From Andalucia godoyi (lineage: Eukaryota; Discoba; Jakobea; Jakobida; Andaluciidae): DNA of 64,000 nt. Below are positions 41,827 through 50,472 of this stretch, piece by piece. The notes under the pieces were generated by a model. It had not been told where the DNA came from. It ran no database searches and saw nothing but the letters and a program-made list of their open reading frames with translations. Both the position numbers and the translations under genes were made by a program. The stretch lies in the NCBI GenBank assembly GCA_009859145.1, contig VRVR01000037.1, positions 14,892 through 78,891 of the forward strand, written 5' to 3'. Each line of letters opens with the position of its first letter. Position 1 is the stretch's first letter.

Positions 41827-42675
41827 TCACTTCCTGCTTGATTTTGCAGCCATTTCATTCTGGAACTCGCGAAGGTCGGATCGCTGAAGAAACTCCTTGC
41901 GGTCCAGGTATCCCGTTGCTGATCTTTCCCTGATTTCATCCTCAGCACCCGACTCCTTCTTGAGCAAACTCCATTCCGCTCGAGTCTTTTCAAGCGTGTT
42001 TGTCGACGATCCCGTCTTTTTCCTATCAATCACTTTAGCCATCAGCGCTTCAATCGACGACGACGCGCGAGGCGGCGGCTGCGATTGCAATTGTGGTTGT
42101 GGTTTGACTCCCAAGGAAGACTGAGTCATGGGCATCCCTTGCATACTCTTCAAACCATTTTCTGCACAGTTGCCATTATCACTACTACTACTACTACTAC
42201 TACTACTATGACTTGTGCTGTTGCCACTGGTCTTTCCAGATTTCGACATGACATGCTTTCCCGATTGCAATGCTGCCCACATTGCATTTGCCTTTTCCTT
42301 TGCAGTCTCGGAAACAACAACAGCAGCATCATCCTCGTCCTCATCCTTATTTGTAGATGCTTGTTCTTGTTGTTGGTGTTGTTGTTGTTGGTTCTGAGGC
42401 ATGCTAGAGGCTGGAAACTGGTCGTTGGAGTCCGAATCTAGGTCCTCGAGAAATCTTCTGTTGGATCGATTCGCAGAGGCAATTCGCGGCTTTTTCGCGA
42501 CCCAACCTCCTGCATCTGTTGTGCGTTGTCCTGGTTCCTTTTGCCTTTTCTGCAGTTCCTTTTGCTGTTTCACGACTCGCTTCGACGACTCGTCTTTTTC
42601 ATCGCCATCAGAGGCATGCTGCGGCACAAAATCAAGATCATCTTCGCTATCCGTCTCACCACTCTGATCGCTCAT
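41827..42675 (-). CDS. SWC5: SWR1-complex subunit SWC5 / CFDP1 (BCNT domain)
   Basis: The protein has 282 residues. The C-terminal ~50 residues form a typical BCNT domain: LEKTRAEWSLLKKESG, then EIRERSATGYLDRKEFLQRS and DLREFQNE. The N-terminus is acidic (SDQSGETDSEDDLDFVP), matching the histone H2A-H2B-binding DEF/Y region of SWC5. The middle is a low-complexity Gln/Ser linker partly encoded by a CTA array near 42181-42207. The family promotes H2A.Z deposition by SWR1. It is divergent with the MORN gene. Confidence 0.9.
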   Translation of the reverse strand: MSDQSGETDSEDDLDFVPQHASDGDEKDESSKRVVKQQKELQKRQKEPGQRTTDAGGWVAKKPRIASANRSNRRFLEDLDSDSNDQFPASSMPQNQQQQHQQQEQASTNKDEDEDDAAVVVSETAKEKANAMWAALQSGKHVMSKSGKTSGNSTSHSSSSSSSSSDNGNCAENGLKSMQGMPMTQSSLGVKPQPQLQSQPPPRASSSIEALMAKVIDRKKTGSSTNTLEKTRAEWSLLKKESGAEDEIRERSATGYLDRKEFLQRSDLREFQNEMAAKSSRK

Positions 42676-42717
42676 TCTATCCTATCGTATCCTATCGTAT
42701 CCTGTCGTATCCTATCC
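42676..42717. repeat. 10-nt tandem repeat in the SWC5 leader
   Basis: The unit CCTATCGTAT occurs about four times directly upstream of the SWC5 start codon (the third copy has CCTGTCGTAT). Confidence 0.93.
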
Positions 42718-43073
42718 CACTCAAAAAATAATGATGAGCAACGAAGACGAAACGAAAAGACTTTTCTCGGCACCTCTTATGACGCGTCCTCATGTGAGTC
42801 TCTCTGACAGGATCCGGCATTTCCCCCGACCTTTTGTGTCATTGGGAAACAAGCCTGAAGAAAAGTCCGAACGCCGAATTCAACAGCTGTCAACTTGTGC
42901 ATTTCGGGCGTATTTTCCGCGTTCTTCGGGACTTTTCTTGTGCGTTTTGAGTTTCTTGTGTCATAATAACGCATTTGTACCGTGGAGAGCCGCATCGAAG
43001 AGGAACTACGGTGGTGTGCCTGTGCAGGAGGCGGTGAAGCACGGAGCACGGAACACGGCACATAGACACATCG

Positions 43074-44660
43074 ATGCAGCAGACCGGCAATCATGGCATC
43101 GATGGAAGAAGAGTCGAACAAGTATCATCTGTACTTCAACGGACGATTGAGAATCGGTTTCGAGCATTGCTAAAGATGATCCGGGAAAGCTCGACGGTGG
43201 ACAATGTGGTGCGGCGAGATACAGACGAGGTGGAACTCTCGGACGCGCTGTATGATATTTGGAGACGCGACAAGAAAAATGCACGGTTGATCAAGCGGTC
43301 GTGCATGATCGCACCGGTTGTGGGTGCTGGAGTTGTGAGTGGCGCTGCTGCAATGTCGTCGAAATCGCAGGCGGACCGTGTGTGGAAGGTGACGTTTTCT
43401 GCAATGTGTGCTGGATTTGTTGCTTCCACTGCAAACCAGTTCGGGAAAGTCGTGGGAGACGTGTTTTCCCACAGCCTCGTCAGCACCGCAGAGAATGACC
43501 CTGAGAACCGAGACACGGGAGTTGTTCGAGAAGTGGTCGTTGGCAAAGAAGTGAGAGCAATCGCGAACGCGTACTTTGCTGAAAATGATGGAAGATACTA
43601 TTCCTCACTTTATCGACCTAAAAAAGCGCCAAACAAGGTTGTGCAGTTCGTCTCCACGCTCTGGGACTCGGAGCGCGATCGGTCGGATATGCATCTTGTG
43701 TACACAGGAGAGTGGCACCAGCTCCGGTTCGAAGGACAAGGGGAAATGCATTTGATGGACGGTACGACAATCACCGGCTCGTTTCGCCAAGGACTTCCCA
43801 ATGGCATGGATGTGGAGATACAGGATGTGTGCGGTGGTCTGCGTTTTCGTGGCTTGCTCATCATGGAAGAAAACCCGGAAGCGCTCGTCATTGCTGGAGA
43901 CATAACGTTTCTCCACACAACATACACTCTGGATCGCATCCAGCATAGCCGCCAACCGTTTGTGCTTTTCCATACCGCGGCTCCTGCCCCCGCGAGTATG
44001 CAGCTGCAGTCCCCGCTGCCAGTCCCAAGTGCTGCACGCATTCCGATGCCGAACATAGCCGGTTCATCTTCATGTTTTGAACCCGTCCATACTGGAAGCA
44101 CTGCATTCTCGCGGTCTGCATCTTCATCTGCATCGGCTCCGTCCTTGGCAGCGGGAGTGCAGTTGCGACCATCGTACTACGCAACTCTGGAGCCTCGAGA
44201 GAATCCATATCTCGAAGAATCGGCAGAACAGGTTGCGTCTGCGAGTATGCTTGATGCATTCTTCAAAGCATTCAATGCCGGTGCCTTGTACTCGTCTGGC
44301 TTGTTCAGTTCCGATTCACAGATTATGGTCCAAGTGCACCGTCCGCAGCGCCACAATCCAGAACAACGTATTCTCGAAGGCACAGCAGCAATCTGCGAGT
44401 TCTTTTGGTCGCTCTATACGCGACAACTGCGCATCTGCTGGCCCTCAGATCGGCTGCAGCAAGTCCCGGCGATCAAATGGGAACCGCAATCGCAGTCCTC
44501 GGAGTCTCCGACAATTGAACTCCTGCAGAAAGATCAGCAAATCGGGACCGTCATGATGTTCATCCACTGTGAACGCGACTCACCCAATGGTCCTTGGATC
44601 CTCAATTCGGGTCATATTGAGTTCCGCCTAAGCGTGGTCTTTGAAAATGCCGGGATCTGA
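43074..44660 (+). CDS. MORN-repeat and NTF2-like (SnoaL) domain protein
   Basis: The protein has 528 residues. The N-terminal third contains two glycine-rich hydrophobic stretches (IAPVVGAGVVSGAAAM and FSAMCAGFVASTANQFGKVVG) that may insert in or lie on membranes. Residues ~205-245 read YTGEWHQLRFEGQGEMHLMD followed by GxFRQGLPNG, two MORN-type repeats. After a Ser/Ala/Pro linker, residues ~392-528 look like an NTF2/SnoaL-like fold (AFFKAFNAGALYSSGLFSSD and EGTAAICEFFWSLY). I do not recognise a characterised ortholog. The start is the first in-frame ATG; an ATG at 43092 opens a different, short frame. Confidence 0.6.
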   Translation: MQQTGNHGIDGRRVEQVSSVLQRTIENRFRALLKMIRESSTVDNVVRRDTDEVELSDALYDIWRRDKKNARLIKRSCMIAPVVGAGVVSGAAAMSSKSQADRVWKVTFSAMCAGFVASTANQFGKVVGDVFSHSLVSTAENDPENRDTGVVREVVVGKEVRAIANAYFAENDGRYYSSLYRPKKAPNKVVQFVSTLWDSERDRSDMHLVYTGEWHQLRFEGQGEMHLMDGTTITGSFRQGLPNGMDVEIQDVCGGLRFRGLLIMEENPEALVIAGDITFLHTTYTLDRIQHSRQPFVLFHTAAPAPASMQLQSPLPVPSAARIPMPNIAGSSSCFEPVHTGSTAFSRSASSSASAPSLAAGVQLRPSYYATLEPRENPYLEESAEQVASASMLDAFFKAFNAGALYSSGLFSSDSQIMVQVHRPQRHNPEQRILEGTAAICEFFWSLYTRQLRICWPSDRLQQVPAIKWEPQSQSSESPTIELLQKDQQIGTVMMFIHCERDSPNGPWILNSGHIEFRLSVVFENAGI

Positions 44661-44750
44661 TGTGGTAGATGTGTGTGAGAGAGAGAGAGAGAGGGAGGAG
44701 ACGGGGGAGGGGGGGTGTGTGGTGCGGTGCGGTCGACGACAGTCTGCGTG

Positions 44751-45698
44751 TTATTCCAATCGTTCGCAGGCACGAAGTTTGGCAGAACGCGACCTCGAGT
44801 TTGCTGCGATTTCTGCATCGTCCGGAACCACGGGAGAGCCTGTAAGCATTGTGACTTTTTGCTCCCTTTTCCACCTTTGAAAGCTCTGTTTGACAATTCG
44901 GTCTTCAAGACTGTGGAACGAGACTGCGACGATGCGTCCGCCAGGCTTGATCATCGAAAGAGCATTCTCCATCCCCAGTTCAATTTCCTCGAGCTCGCGG
45001 TTCACTGCGATTCTCAGAGCTTGAAACGTCCTTGTTGCGGGGTGTTTTCCGTCGTGGTACGAAAGAATGCGTTCGATCACCGAAGCCAGCTCCCTGCACG
45101 TGGACAGCTTCCCGACGAGCGACCTGTGCTCGACGATAGCCTTTGCAATCTTCCTCGAGCTCCGTTCTTCTCCGTAGGCATAGATGAGATCCGCAAGTTC
45201 TTTTTCTGAAAGTGTGTTGACGAGATCGGAAGCTTTCCGCGACGACGCACCCGAGTCCATCCGCATGTCGAGCGGTCCATCGTTCTTGCTTCGAAAGGAA
45301 AATCCGCGGGCGGGATCGTCGAGCTGCATCGAAGATACGCCGAGATCAAACACAACCGCGTCGAACTTGGCGGATGGCGGACCTTTCCCAGCATGGTCTG
45401 CCGACTGCAGTAGAAACCGCGACGTCGAAAACGTCGACTGCACAAAATGAAACCTCGGTTTCGCCGTCGGTGTCGATACATCTGCTGGCGCGTCTTGCAT
45501 TCTTTCCAGCTGGATGCTCTGTGCAAAAGGCAGCACGGCGGGATCTCGATCCAATGCCACAACATTCGCACCAAGCTTCAAAAATTGCCTGCTGTAGCCG
45601 CCTAGTCCAAAGGTGCAGTCGAGAATCCACGAGCCCGGCCGCGGTCCAACATACCTGCACACTTGATCAAGCAGCACTGGCTTGTGTATGAAGTTCAT
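44751..45698 (-). CDS. METTL15: 16S-type rRNA m4C methyltransferase RsmH/MraW (METTL15)
   Basis: The protein has 315 residues, the normal bacterial length, and uses SAM to methylate the cytosine-1402-equivalent of small-subunit rRNA. Motifs include HKPVLLDQV, the SAM loop LDCTFGLGGYSR, LDRDPAVL, VVFDLGVSSMQLDDPARGFSF and GPLDMRMD. RTFQALRIAVNREL and GGRIVAVSFHSLEDRIVK follow, with the terminal RSRSAKLRACERL. The catalytic Asn/Asp-region signatures are all kept. In eukaryotes the target is mitochondrial rRNA. The N-terminus (MNFIHKP) starts directly at the family's conserved beginning, so no cleavable presequence is visible. Confidence 0.95.
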   Translation of the reverse strand: MNFIHKPVLLDQVCRYVGPRPGSWILDCTFGLGGYSRQFLKLGANVVALDRDPAVLPFAQSIQLERMQDAPADVSTPTAKPRFHFVQSTFSTSRFLLQSADHAGKGPPSAKFDAVVFDLGVSSMQLDDPARGFSFRSKNDGPLDMRMDSGASSRKASDLVNTLSEKELADLIYAYGEERSSRKIAKAIVEHRSLVGKLSTCRELASVIERILSYHDGKHPATRTFQALRIAVNRELEEIELGMENALSMIKPGGRIVAVSFHSLEDRIVKQSFQRWKREQKVTMLTGSPVVPDDAEIAANSRSRSAKLRACERLE

Positions 45699-46028
45699 CC
45701 TTCAACCACCCGTTCTCGCTCCTTCGCTCCTCCGCCGGCAGTCCATCGTAAACACTGATTACCAAACAAGCATAAGAACTGACGACAAGCCATTCCACGA
45801 CTCGCTGTTTATCAAAAGTCTCACTTGATGCTGGTCCACTCCACCGGCTGTAGAAGCAAAGAAAGTCTCTGAATAGCGTGGATTACGGCAAGCGGCAGCA
45901 TTATTATTTTTTCTTTTCTTATTTTATTTTTATTTTTTTTTTTTGCTTGAATGTGTACGTTCTTCTTTCCCCTCCACACGTAATTAAGAATTTGAGAGAC
46001 GATTGAGAAACGGCCGAACGGGAAAGGA
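45699..46028. other. Divergent intergenic region, RsmH/rhomboid
   Basis: Contains a T-rich tract (about 45903-45945). Presumed promoters for both genes; no other feature is seen. Confidence 0.4.
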
Positions 46029-47279
46029 ATGTCGAGTCGAGTGTCGATGGGGACTCATTTTTCGACGTGGTGGTCGTCGATTGCGCTGTGCACACGAGTT
46101 GTGTTTACGCTGTGTGTGGGCCTGTACGGTGGCTTCTTCCTGCTAGGAGTTGACCCATGGTCGTTTTGCTTCAATCCCGTGATTATTCTGTTCGAGTCGA
46201 CAGTGGACAACCAGATTGTGCTTCCGTTGATTCTACGGCCGGTGCTGTCTGTTCTGTCGCATGGGTCGCTCGTGCACATCGCGATGAATATGATGACGCT
46301 GCTGCAGTTTGGTGCGTCCGTCGAGCGGTTTGTGGGCTCCCTTCCGTATGCGTATTTGCAGCTGCTGTTCGGCATCATTTCCCACGCCTCGATTACCGTG
46401 CTGGGGTTTCTGGCGATGTGGATTGCAGGGTCGACGGCGATTCTCTCGGGCTGTGCTGTGGGCTACTCGGGAATCCTTTTTGGACTTATGGTCGTCGACA
46501 ACGAGATGAACCGGTCCGATAGAAGGTCCGTGATGGGCATGTTCACCGTTCCAGCAAGGTTGTATCCGCCAGTGCTTCTGGTGCTCATGCAGTTTCTTAT
46601 CCCGGGCGCAAGTCTCTGGGGCCATGCAGCGGGAATGCTTGCTGGATATCTGTACATCAGCGGCTATCTGCGATATCTGGTGCCGCGGTCCGAGATCTTC
46701 TCTGCAATCGAGTCCAAGACAGGGCTTTTGAAAATCGGGTCGTGCATCTCCACGAGCTCTGCAATCGATACGTATGCCGGCAGACTCCCTTCCTCCATCA
46801 CCGGCGGTCCTCCCAACGGCTCCAGTCCCGGTACTGTTGCCGCTGCTGCTGTGGGGACGCATGTACTTCCAATGTTTGTAGGCGGTCGCTCTCGTGGAAG
46901 TGCGGGCGCAGATGCAGACTCGGTGGCAATGCAGAGCAATCCGCGGTATGCCGGACCTGCCTCTTCAGCACCGTCACCTCGGTCCGTCGGCCCCTCACCA
47001 GTGCCGATTCGGGATGCTGTGGACGATGCAACAGGCGGATTTGCAGTGGGTGCCGGGTCGTCGAGAAGCGATGGATACGCAAGGCTAGCAAACGATGACA
47101 ATGACAGTGACAATGAGAATGACAATGGTCGTGGGCCGACAGTCTCGGGTGCGCAACCACAGACGCTTGTGAATGGACTCACGCCGTCGCAGCTTGCTGC
47201 CCAAGCGGCTCTTGCTCGGATCGAGGCTCAAAAGCAAAAGCCCGCGAACCCCGCATCCCCATCCTCCTTGTCGCACTAA
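46029..47279 (+). CDS. Catalytically competent rhomboid intramembrane protease
   Basis: The protein has 416 residues with six or seven membrane segments in the first ~220. The catalytic dyad is present: S147 in GYSGILFG and H199 in WGHAAGMLAGY. The upstream HxxxxHxxxN motif (H78, H83, N87) of active rhomboids is present too, so this is not an inactive derlin or iRhom. The long Ser/Gly/Asn-rich cytosolic C-terminus (about 225-416) has no recognised domain. It presumably cleaves transmembrane substrates in the secretory pathway. The last stretch ends in an Ala-rich coiled segment (QLAAQAALARIEAQKQK). Confidence 0.9.
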   Translation: MSSRVSMGTHFSTWWSSIALCTRVVFTLCVGLYGGFFLLGVDPWSFCFNPVIILFESTVDNQIVLPLILRPVLSVLSHGSLVHIAMNMMTLLQFGASVERFVGSLPYAYLQLLFGIISHASITVLGFLAMWIAGSTAILSGCAVGYSGILFGLMVVDNEMNRSDRRSVMGMFTVPARLYPPVLLVLMQFLIPGASLWGHAAGMLAGYLYISGYLRYLVPRSEIFSAIESKTGLLKIGSCISTSSAIDTYAGRLPSSITGGPPNGSSPGTVAAAAVGTHVLPMFVGGRSRGSAGADADSVAMQSNPRYAGPASSAPSPRSVGPSPVPIRDAVDDATGGFAVGAGSSRSDGYARLANDDNDSDNENDNGRGPTVSGAQPQTLVNGLTPSQLAAQAALARIEAQKQKPANPASPSSLSH

Positions 47280-47578
47280 ACACACGTCTCCGCTGTCGTA
47301 CTCTGCCAGCGGGCCCCCGGCGGAAATCGTGCCGCAACGTGCTGACTCGCGTTGACTTGTGGCTGCTTGCTTTGCTCGATACTGTGCTTTTCTTTTCCAT
47401 CCTGTTACTCCGTCGCGTTTTATTTACTTATTTATGCTATTATTATAAATTTATTCTTTTAAGTTATTTCTGTATTTGCTTTTACTTGTGTGTTTTACTT
47501 GTTGCTTCCTTTTCTTTCTTTTTTCTTTTTTTTTGGGGGGGAGGAGGAAAGGCTGGAACAAGAAGAAGAAGGAGGAGG

Positions 47579-48496
47579 ATGGTAATGGTAACCAGGATGT
47601 CTGTGTTTGTAGTGTGTCTAGCGCTTCTTTGTGCAGTATGTTGTGTGCGTGGGACAGAGTACTACATGATCTCTTCGATGAATGGTGCGCAAGATGGAGT
47701 GAGCACTCCTGCGATAGGCGTTGGAGTGCTGATGTATGACTCGTCGTCGCAGCTTCTTTCGTACAAGATCTACCACAATGTGTCAAACACGGTGACGATG
47801 GCGCACATCCATGGTCCTGCAAGCACGACGGCGACCGCCGGCATCCTGTTCACGCTGCAGATCAACGGCCAGGGTCCGATCGTCGGGAATGTCTCAATGA
47901 CGTCCAATGCAGCTGCAACAATCGCGGACTTGGCTGCAGGGCTGTGGTACTTCAACATCCACACGACAGTCTTCACGGCAGGTGAGATTCGTGGACAAAT
48001 CTTGGCACCTTCGAACACCTGGGTCGCCACACTCAACGGCGCCCAAGAGCTTGCGTCACCCCCGGTTTTCACAACAGCAGCCGGTGTCGGCTGGGTAACG
48101 TTCAACGGTGCAAGCGCAACCGTGTTTTCATTCGCGTTGGCGCACAACGTCATTGGAAGCACCATGTCGCACATTCACGGGCCTTGTGGAGCCACGACAA
48201 GCTGCGGCATTTCATACGTCGTGTCTTCGTCAAGCGTCGCCGCTGCTCTTCCGTATGATGTAACAAGTGTCCCCGTCTCTGCATCGTCGCCGGCGCTCAC
48301 GTACTCCAACTTCCAAAACGGTCAGTACTATTTCAATGTTCACTCCACAGCGAATCCAAACGGCGAGATCCGCGGAAATCTGCTCAACTTGGCCGCGTTC
48401 CCCAGCACCTCGAATCCCAGCTCTGCAAAGCTCCACTCTCTCGGTCTTTCCGGCCTTGCTCTCTTGCTCACCTCAGCATTCGTCTTGTTCGCATAG
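47579..48496 (+). CDS. Secreted or surface protein with two CHRD domains
   Basis: The protein has 305 residues, starting at the first ATG of MVMVTRMSVFVV; the second methionine at 47597 is also reasonable. A signal peptide ends near residue 25 (CVRGTE). Two tandem CHRD repeats follow (about 27-155 and 156-270). Each carries the AHIHGPA or SHIHGPC motif and ends in YFNxHT/S...GEIRGxxL. The C-terminus is a Ser-rich stretch plus a terminal hydrophobic helix (LALLLTSAFVLFA) with no cytosolic tail, typical of a GPI-anchor signal. The role is unknown; CHRD proteins are extracellular. Confidence 0.87.
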   Translation: MVMVTRMSVFVVCLALLCAVCCVRGTEYYMISSMNGAQDGVSTPAIGVGVLMYDSSSQLLSYKIYHNVSNTVTMAHIHGPASTTATAGILFTLQINGQGPIVGNVSMTSNAAATIADLAAGLWYFNIHTTVFTAGEIRGQILAPSNTWVATLNGAQELASPPVFTTAAGVGWVTFNGASATVFSFALAHNVIGSTMSHIHGPCGATTSCGISYVVSSSSVAAALPYDVTSVPVSASSPALTYSNFQNGQYYFNVHSTANPNGEIRGNLLNLAAFPSTSNPSSAKLHSLGLSGLALLLTSAFVLFA

Positions 48497-48815
48497 GCAC
48501 TGCCTCTCTCTCTTCTCTCTCCGTTTTCATACTGCATGCCATTTGAAATAAAGTCGGCGACAACATGTCCTGGTTAGCTGTTGCTCATGGCGAATGGGCC
48601 GGGAATTGCGTGAGGCCCAGAAATTAAATCAGAACCTTTTTCTTTGGTCTTTTACAACAACGACCCGCAGACATATTTCCAGCAGTGAAACGGAAGAAGA
48701 AAAGAGAGAGAAACCGCGTGCAGCAACTAAACGCACATGCAAACACACACACACACACACACACACATACATAAACAACATGCAAAAACGAGACAGGGAT
48801 TGTTCTTTCCTTTCT
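48497..48815. other. Convergent 3' region, CHRD/ARPC1
   Basis: Contains an AATAAA-like signal at 48547-48552 after the CHRD stop and a (CA)n microsatellite at 48743-48766. No gene is seen. Confidence 0.5.
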
Positions 48816-49982
48816 CTAAATGGCCCATACGGCAACTCGTCCGTCGAGTCCACACGACGCAAATTCCTTTCCACTGGCATAAGAAGCAAGCCCGACGATT
48901 GTGTTATCATGCACGGAGCTCGAGGCCGACTTTGGGGTCGTTGGTTCTGCTTGCCCGGTGTTGACCTGGCTCTGGAATCGTTCAAACGCAGCTCTTGTGG
49001 CGGTCTGTTCTTTTGGCGCCGCCTTGTCTGATTTACCCTCGACCTTCCTTGTGACTTCCCACTTACCCCCACTCAAGCTGAACAGCACCGGTGCGTAGTC
49101 ATATCCTGCACACACAATCTGCGTTGGCGACACCCACGAGCAAACCGTGAACGGCAAGAACACGGACGACACGGCCACAACGCCCTTCATTTCTCCATTT
49201 GCACTTTGCGTCTGATTGGCAGCCTCGAGCAAATCGGCAACGTACAGCGACGACCCGTGTGCGACAAATGCCAAGATCGCCACATCGTCCGTCGTATTCA
49301 AAAACTCACACCAATGCACCCACCCAGTCGGTGCCGCAAAGTCAAACAACGCCTCGCCATACTCTCGGGTAGCCGCAAGTGCCGAGGCCTTTGGAAACTG
49401 CTTTGCAGACTGCGCCATGATCGTCTGGTCTGGAATATCATGCTGAGCATTATAGACTCTGCATTTTGCATCAGTCGTCGCGACTGCAAGCAAGAGCGAA
49501 TTTGGATGCCACGACACCGACCGAACCGACGACTTGATTCCCTTCCGAATAGGCTTCGAAACCCACCAATCGTTGTCCGTGTCGTAGAAACACACCAGCG
49601 CAGTCTTCTCCGCGGTCCCAACTGCAAACTTCTGCTCAGAAGGCGCCCATTTGCAGCAGGTTGCAGCGCGGGTCGTCCGCAGCATGACCAGCGTCGGCGT
49701 CCATGTCTTCTTCGCAGCATCAAGCGTCCACACATATGCATTCCGGTCCTGGGCACAAGTCAGAATGCGGTTGGTCTTCGGAGCCCAATCAATCCCAGTA
49801 ACGAGCAGATCGTGCTGGCCAGACAGCTCCGTCTCCCTCGTCCATTCCGAAGGATCCTTCGACCCATTCGTCGCGTAAATCACCACCGACGGACTGTTGG
49901 GACACACCGCTACAAGCGACTTGTCTCCATTAAACGCAAAGCAAGAAATGCTCTGAAATAGCTGAGACGCACTCGCAGACAT
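48816..49982 (-). CDS. ARPC1: Arp2/3 complex subunit ARPC1 (p41)
   Basis: The protein has 388 residues, close to the family's ~370. It is a seven-bladed WD40 propeller that bridges Arp2/3 to actin. Family-specific sequence includes HDLLVTGIDWAPKTNRILTC and AQDRNAYVW, then RTTRAATCCKWAPSEQKFAV and SVRSVSWHPNSLLLAVATTD. GWVHWCEF and the terminal HDNTIVGLASY...FASCGLDGRVAVWAI complete the match. The start at 49982 gives the normal length. The frame remains open upstream through a poly-Lys tract to an ATG at 50135, which is probably leader. It indicates branched-actin motility or endocytosis. Confidence 0.95.
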   Translation of the reverse strand: MSASASQLFQSISCFAFNGDKSLVAVCPNSPSVVIYATNGSKDPSEWTRETELSGQHDLLVTGIDWAPKTNRILTCAQDRNAYVWTLDAAKKTWTPTLVMLRTTRAATCCKWAPSEQKFAVGTAEKTALVCFYDTDNDWWVSKPIRKGIKSSVRSVSWHPNSLLLAVATTDAKCRVYNAQHDIPDQTIMAQSAKQFPKASALAATREYGEALFDFAAPTGWVHWCEFLNTTDDVAILAFVAHGSSLYVADLLEAANQTQSANGEMKGVVAVSSVFLPFTVCSWVSPTQIVCAGYDYAPVLFSLSGGKWEVTRKVEGKSDKAAPKEQTATRAAFERFQSQVNTGQAEPTTPKSASSSVHDNTIVGLASYASGKEFASCGLDGRVAVWAI

Positions 49983-50472
49983 CTTTCCTCTTCTCCTTTC
50001 TTCTCCTTCTTCCTTTTCCACACCCCCCAAAGAATCGAGATCCAAATCAACTCTTTTTTTCTTTTTTTTTTCTTTTTTTTTTTCTGTTTGAAGCGTTTGC
50101 TGCAATGAGAGAGTATGGAGAAAGGTCGCAAACATAAGAAAGCAGCCAAATTAGAAGGAGCTGACGACAAAGAGAACCCTCAAAGGAGACGGAAAGTGTC
50201 CGCTCGGGGAAAATCGCGCGCGATTATATAAAATCGGGAAAGGACCCTGGTGAGGGTTGCTTTTTTCTTTTTTCCCGCCGGATCGTTTCGTGCATTATTC
50301 AATTTTCCATTGGGAAACCAACATGTGGGCTTTACCCATAATTTATTTACGTTAATATATATATATATATTATTATTATTATTGTTTATTATTATTATTA
50401 TTCTCAAACAATATAGAGAAGAGGCGTGTGCGTGTGTGAGAAAGAGGGGAGAAAGAGTGGAAGAAAAAAGAA
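49983..50472. other. Divergent intergenic region, ARPC1/50.5-kb gene
   Basis: Contains T/C-rich runs near 50050-50090, TATATATATATATA at 50357-50370 and TTATTATTA repeats to 50402. Presumed promoters; nothing else is recognised. Confidence 0.4.

Noticed and set aside
43092-43170. Alternative start MASMEEESNK in another frame of the MORN gene
   Set aside because: It stops after 26 codons and no in-frame splice to the main frame was found, so the first in-frame ATG at 43074 is kept, with some doubt.
49983-50135. In-frame N-terminal extension of ARPC1 with a poly-Lys tract
   Set aside because: ARPC1 proteins normally start at the MSxSxxxQLF-type sequence found at 49982; the extension is leader-like low complexity.
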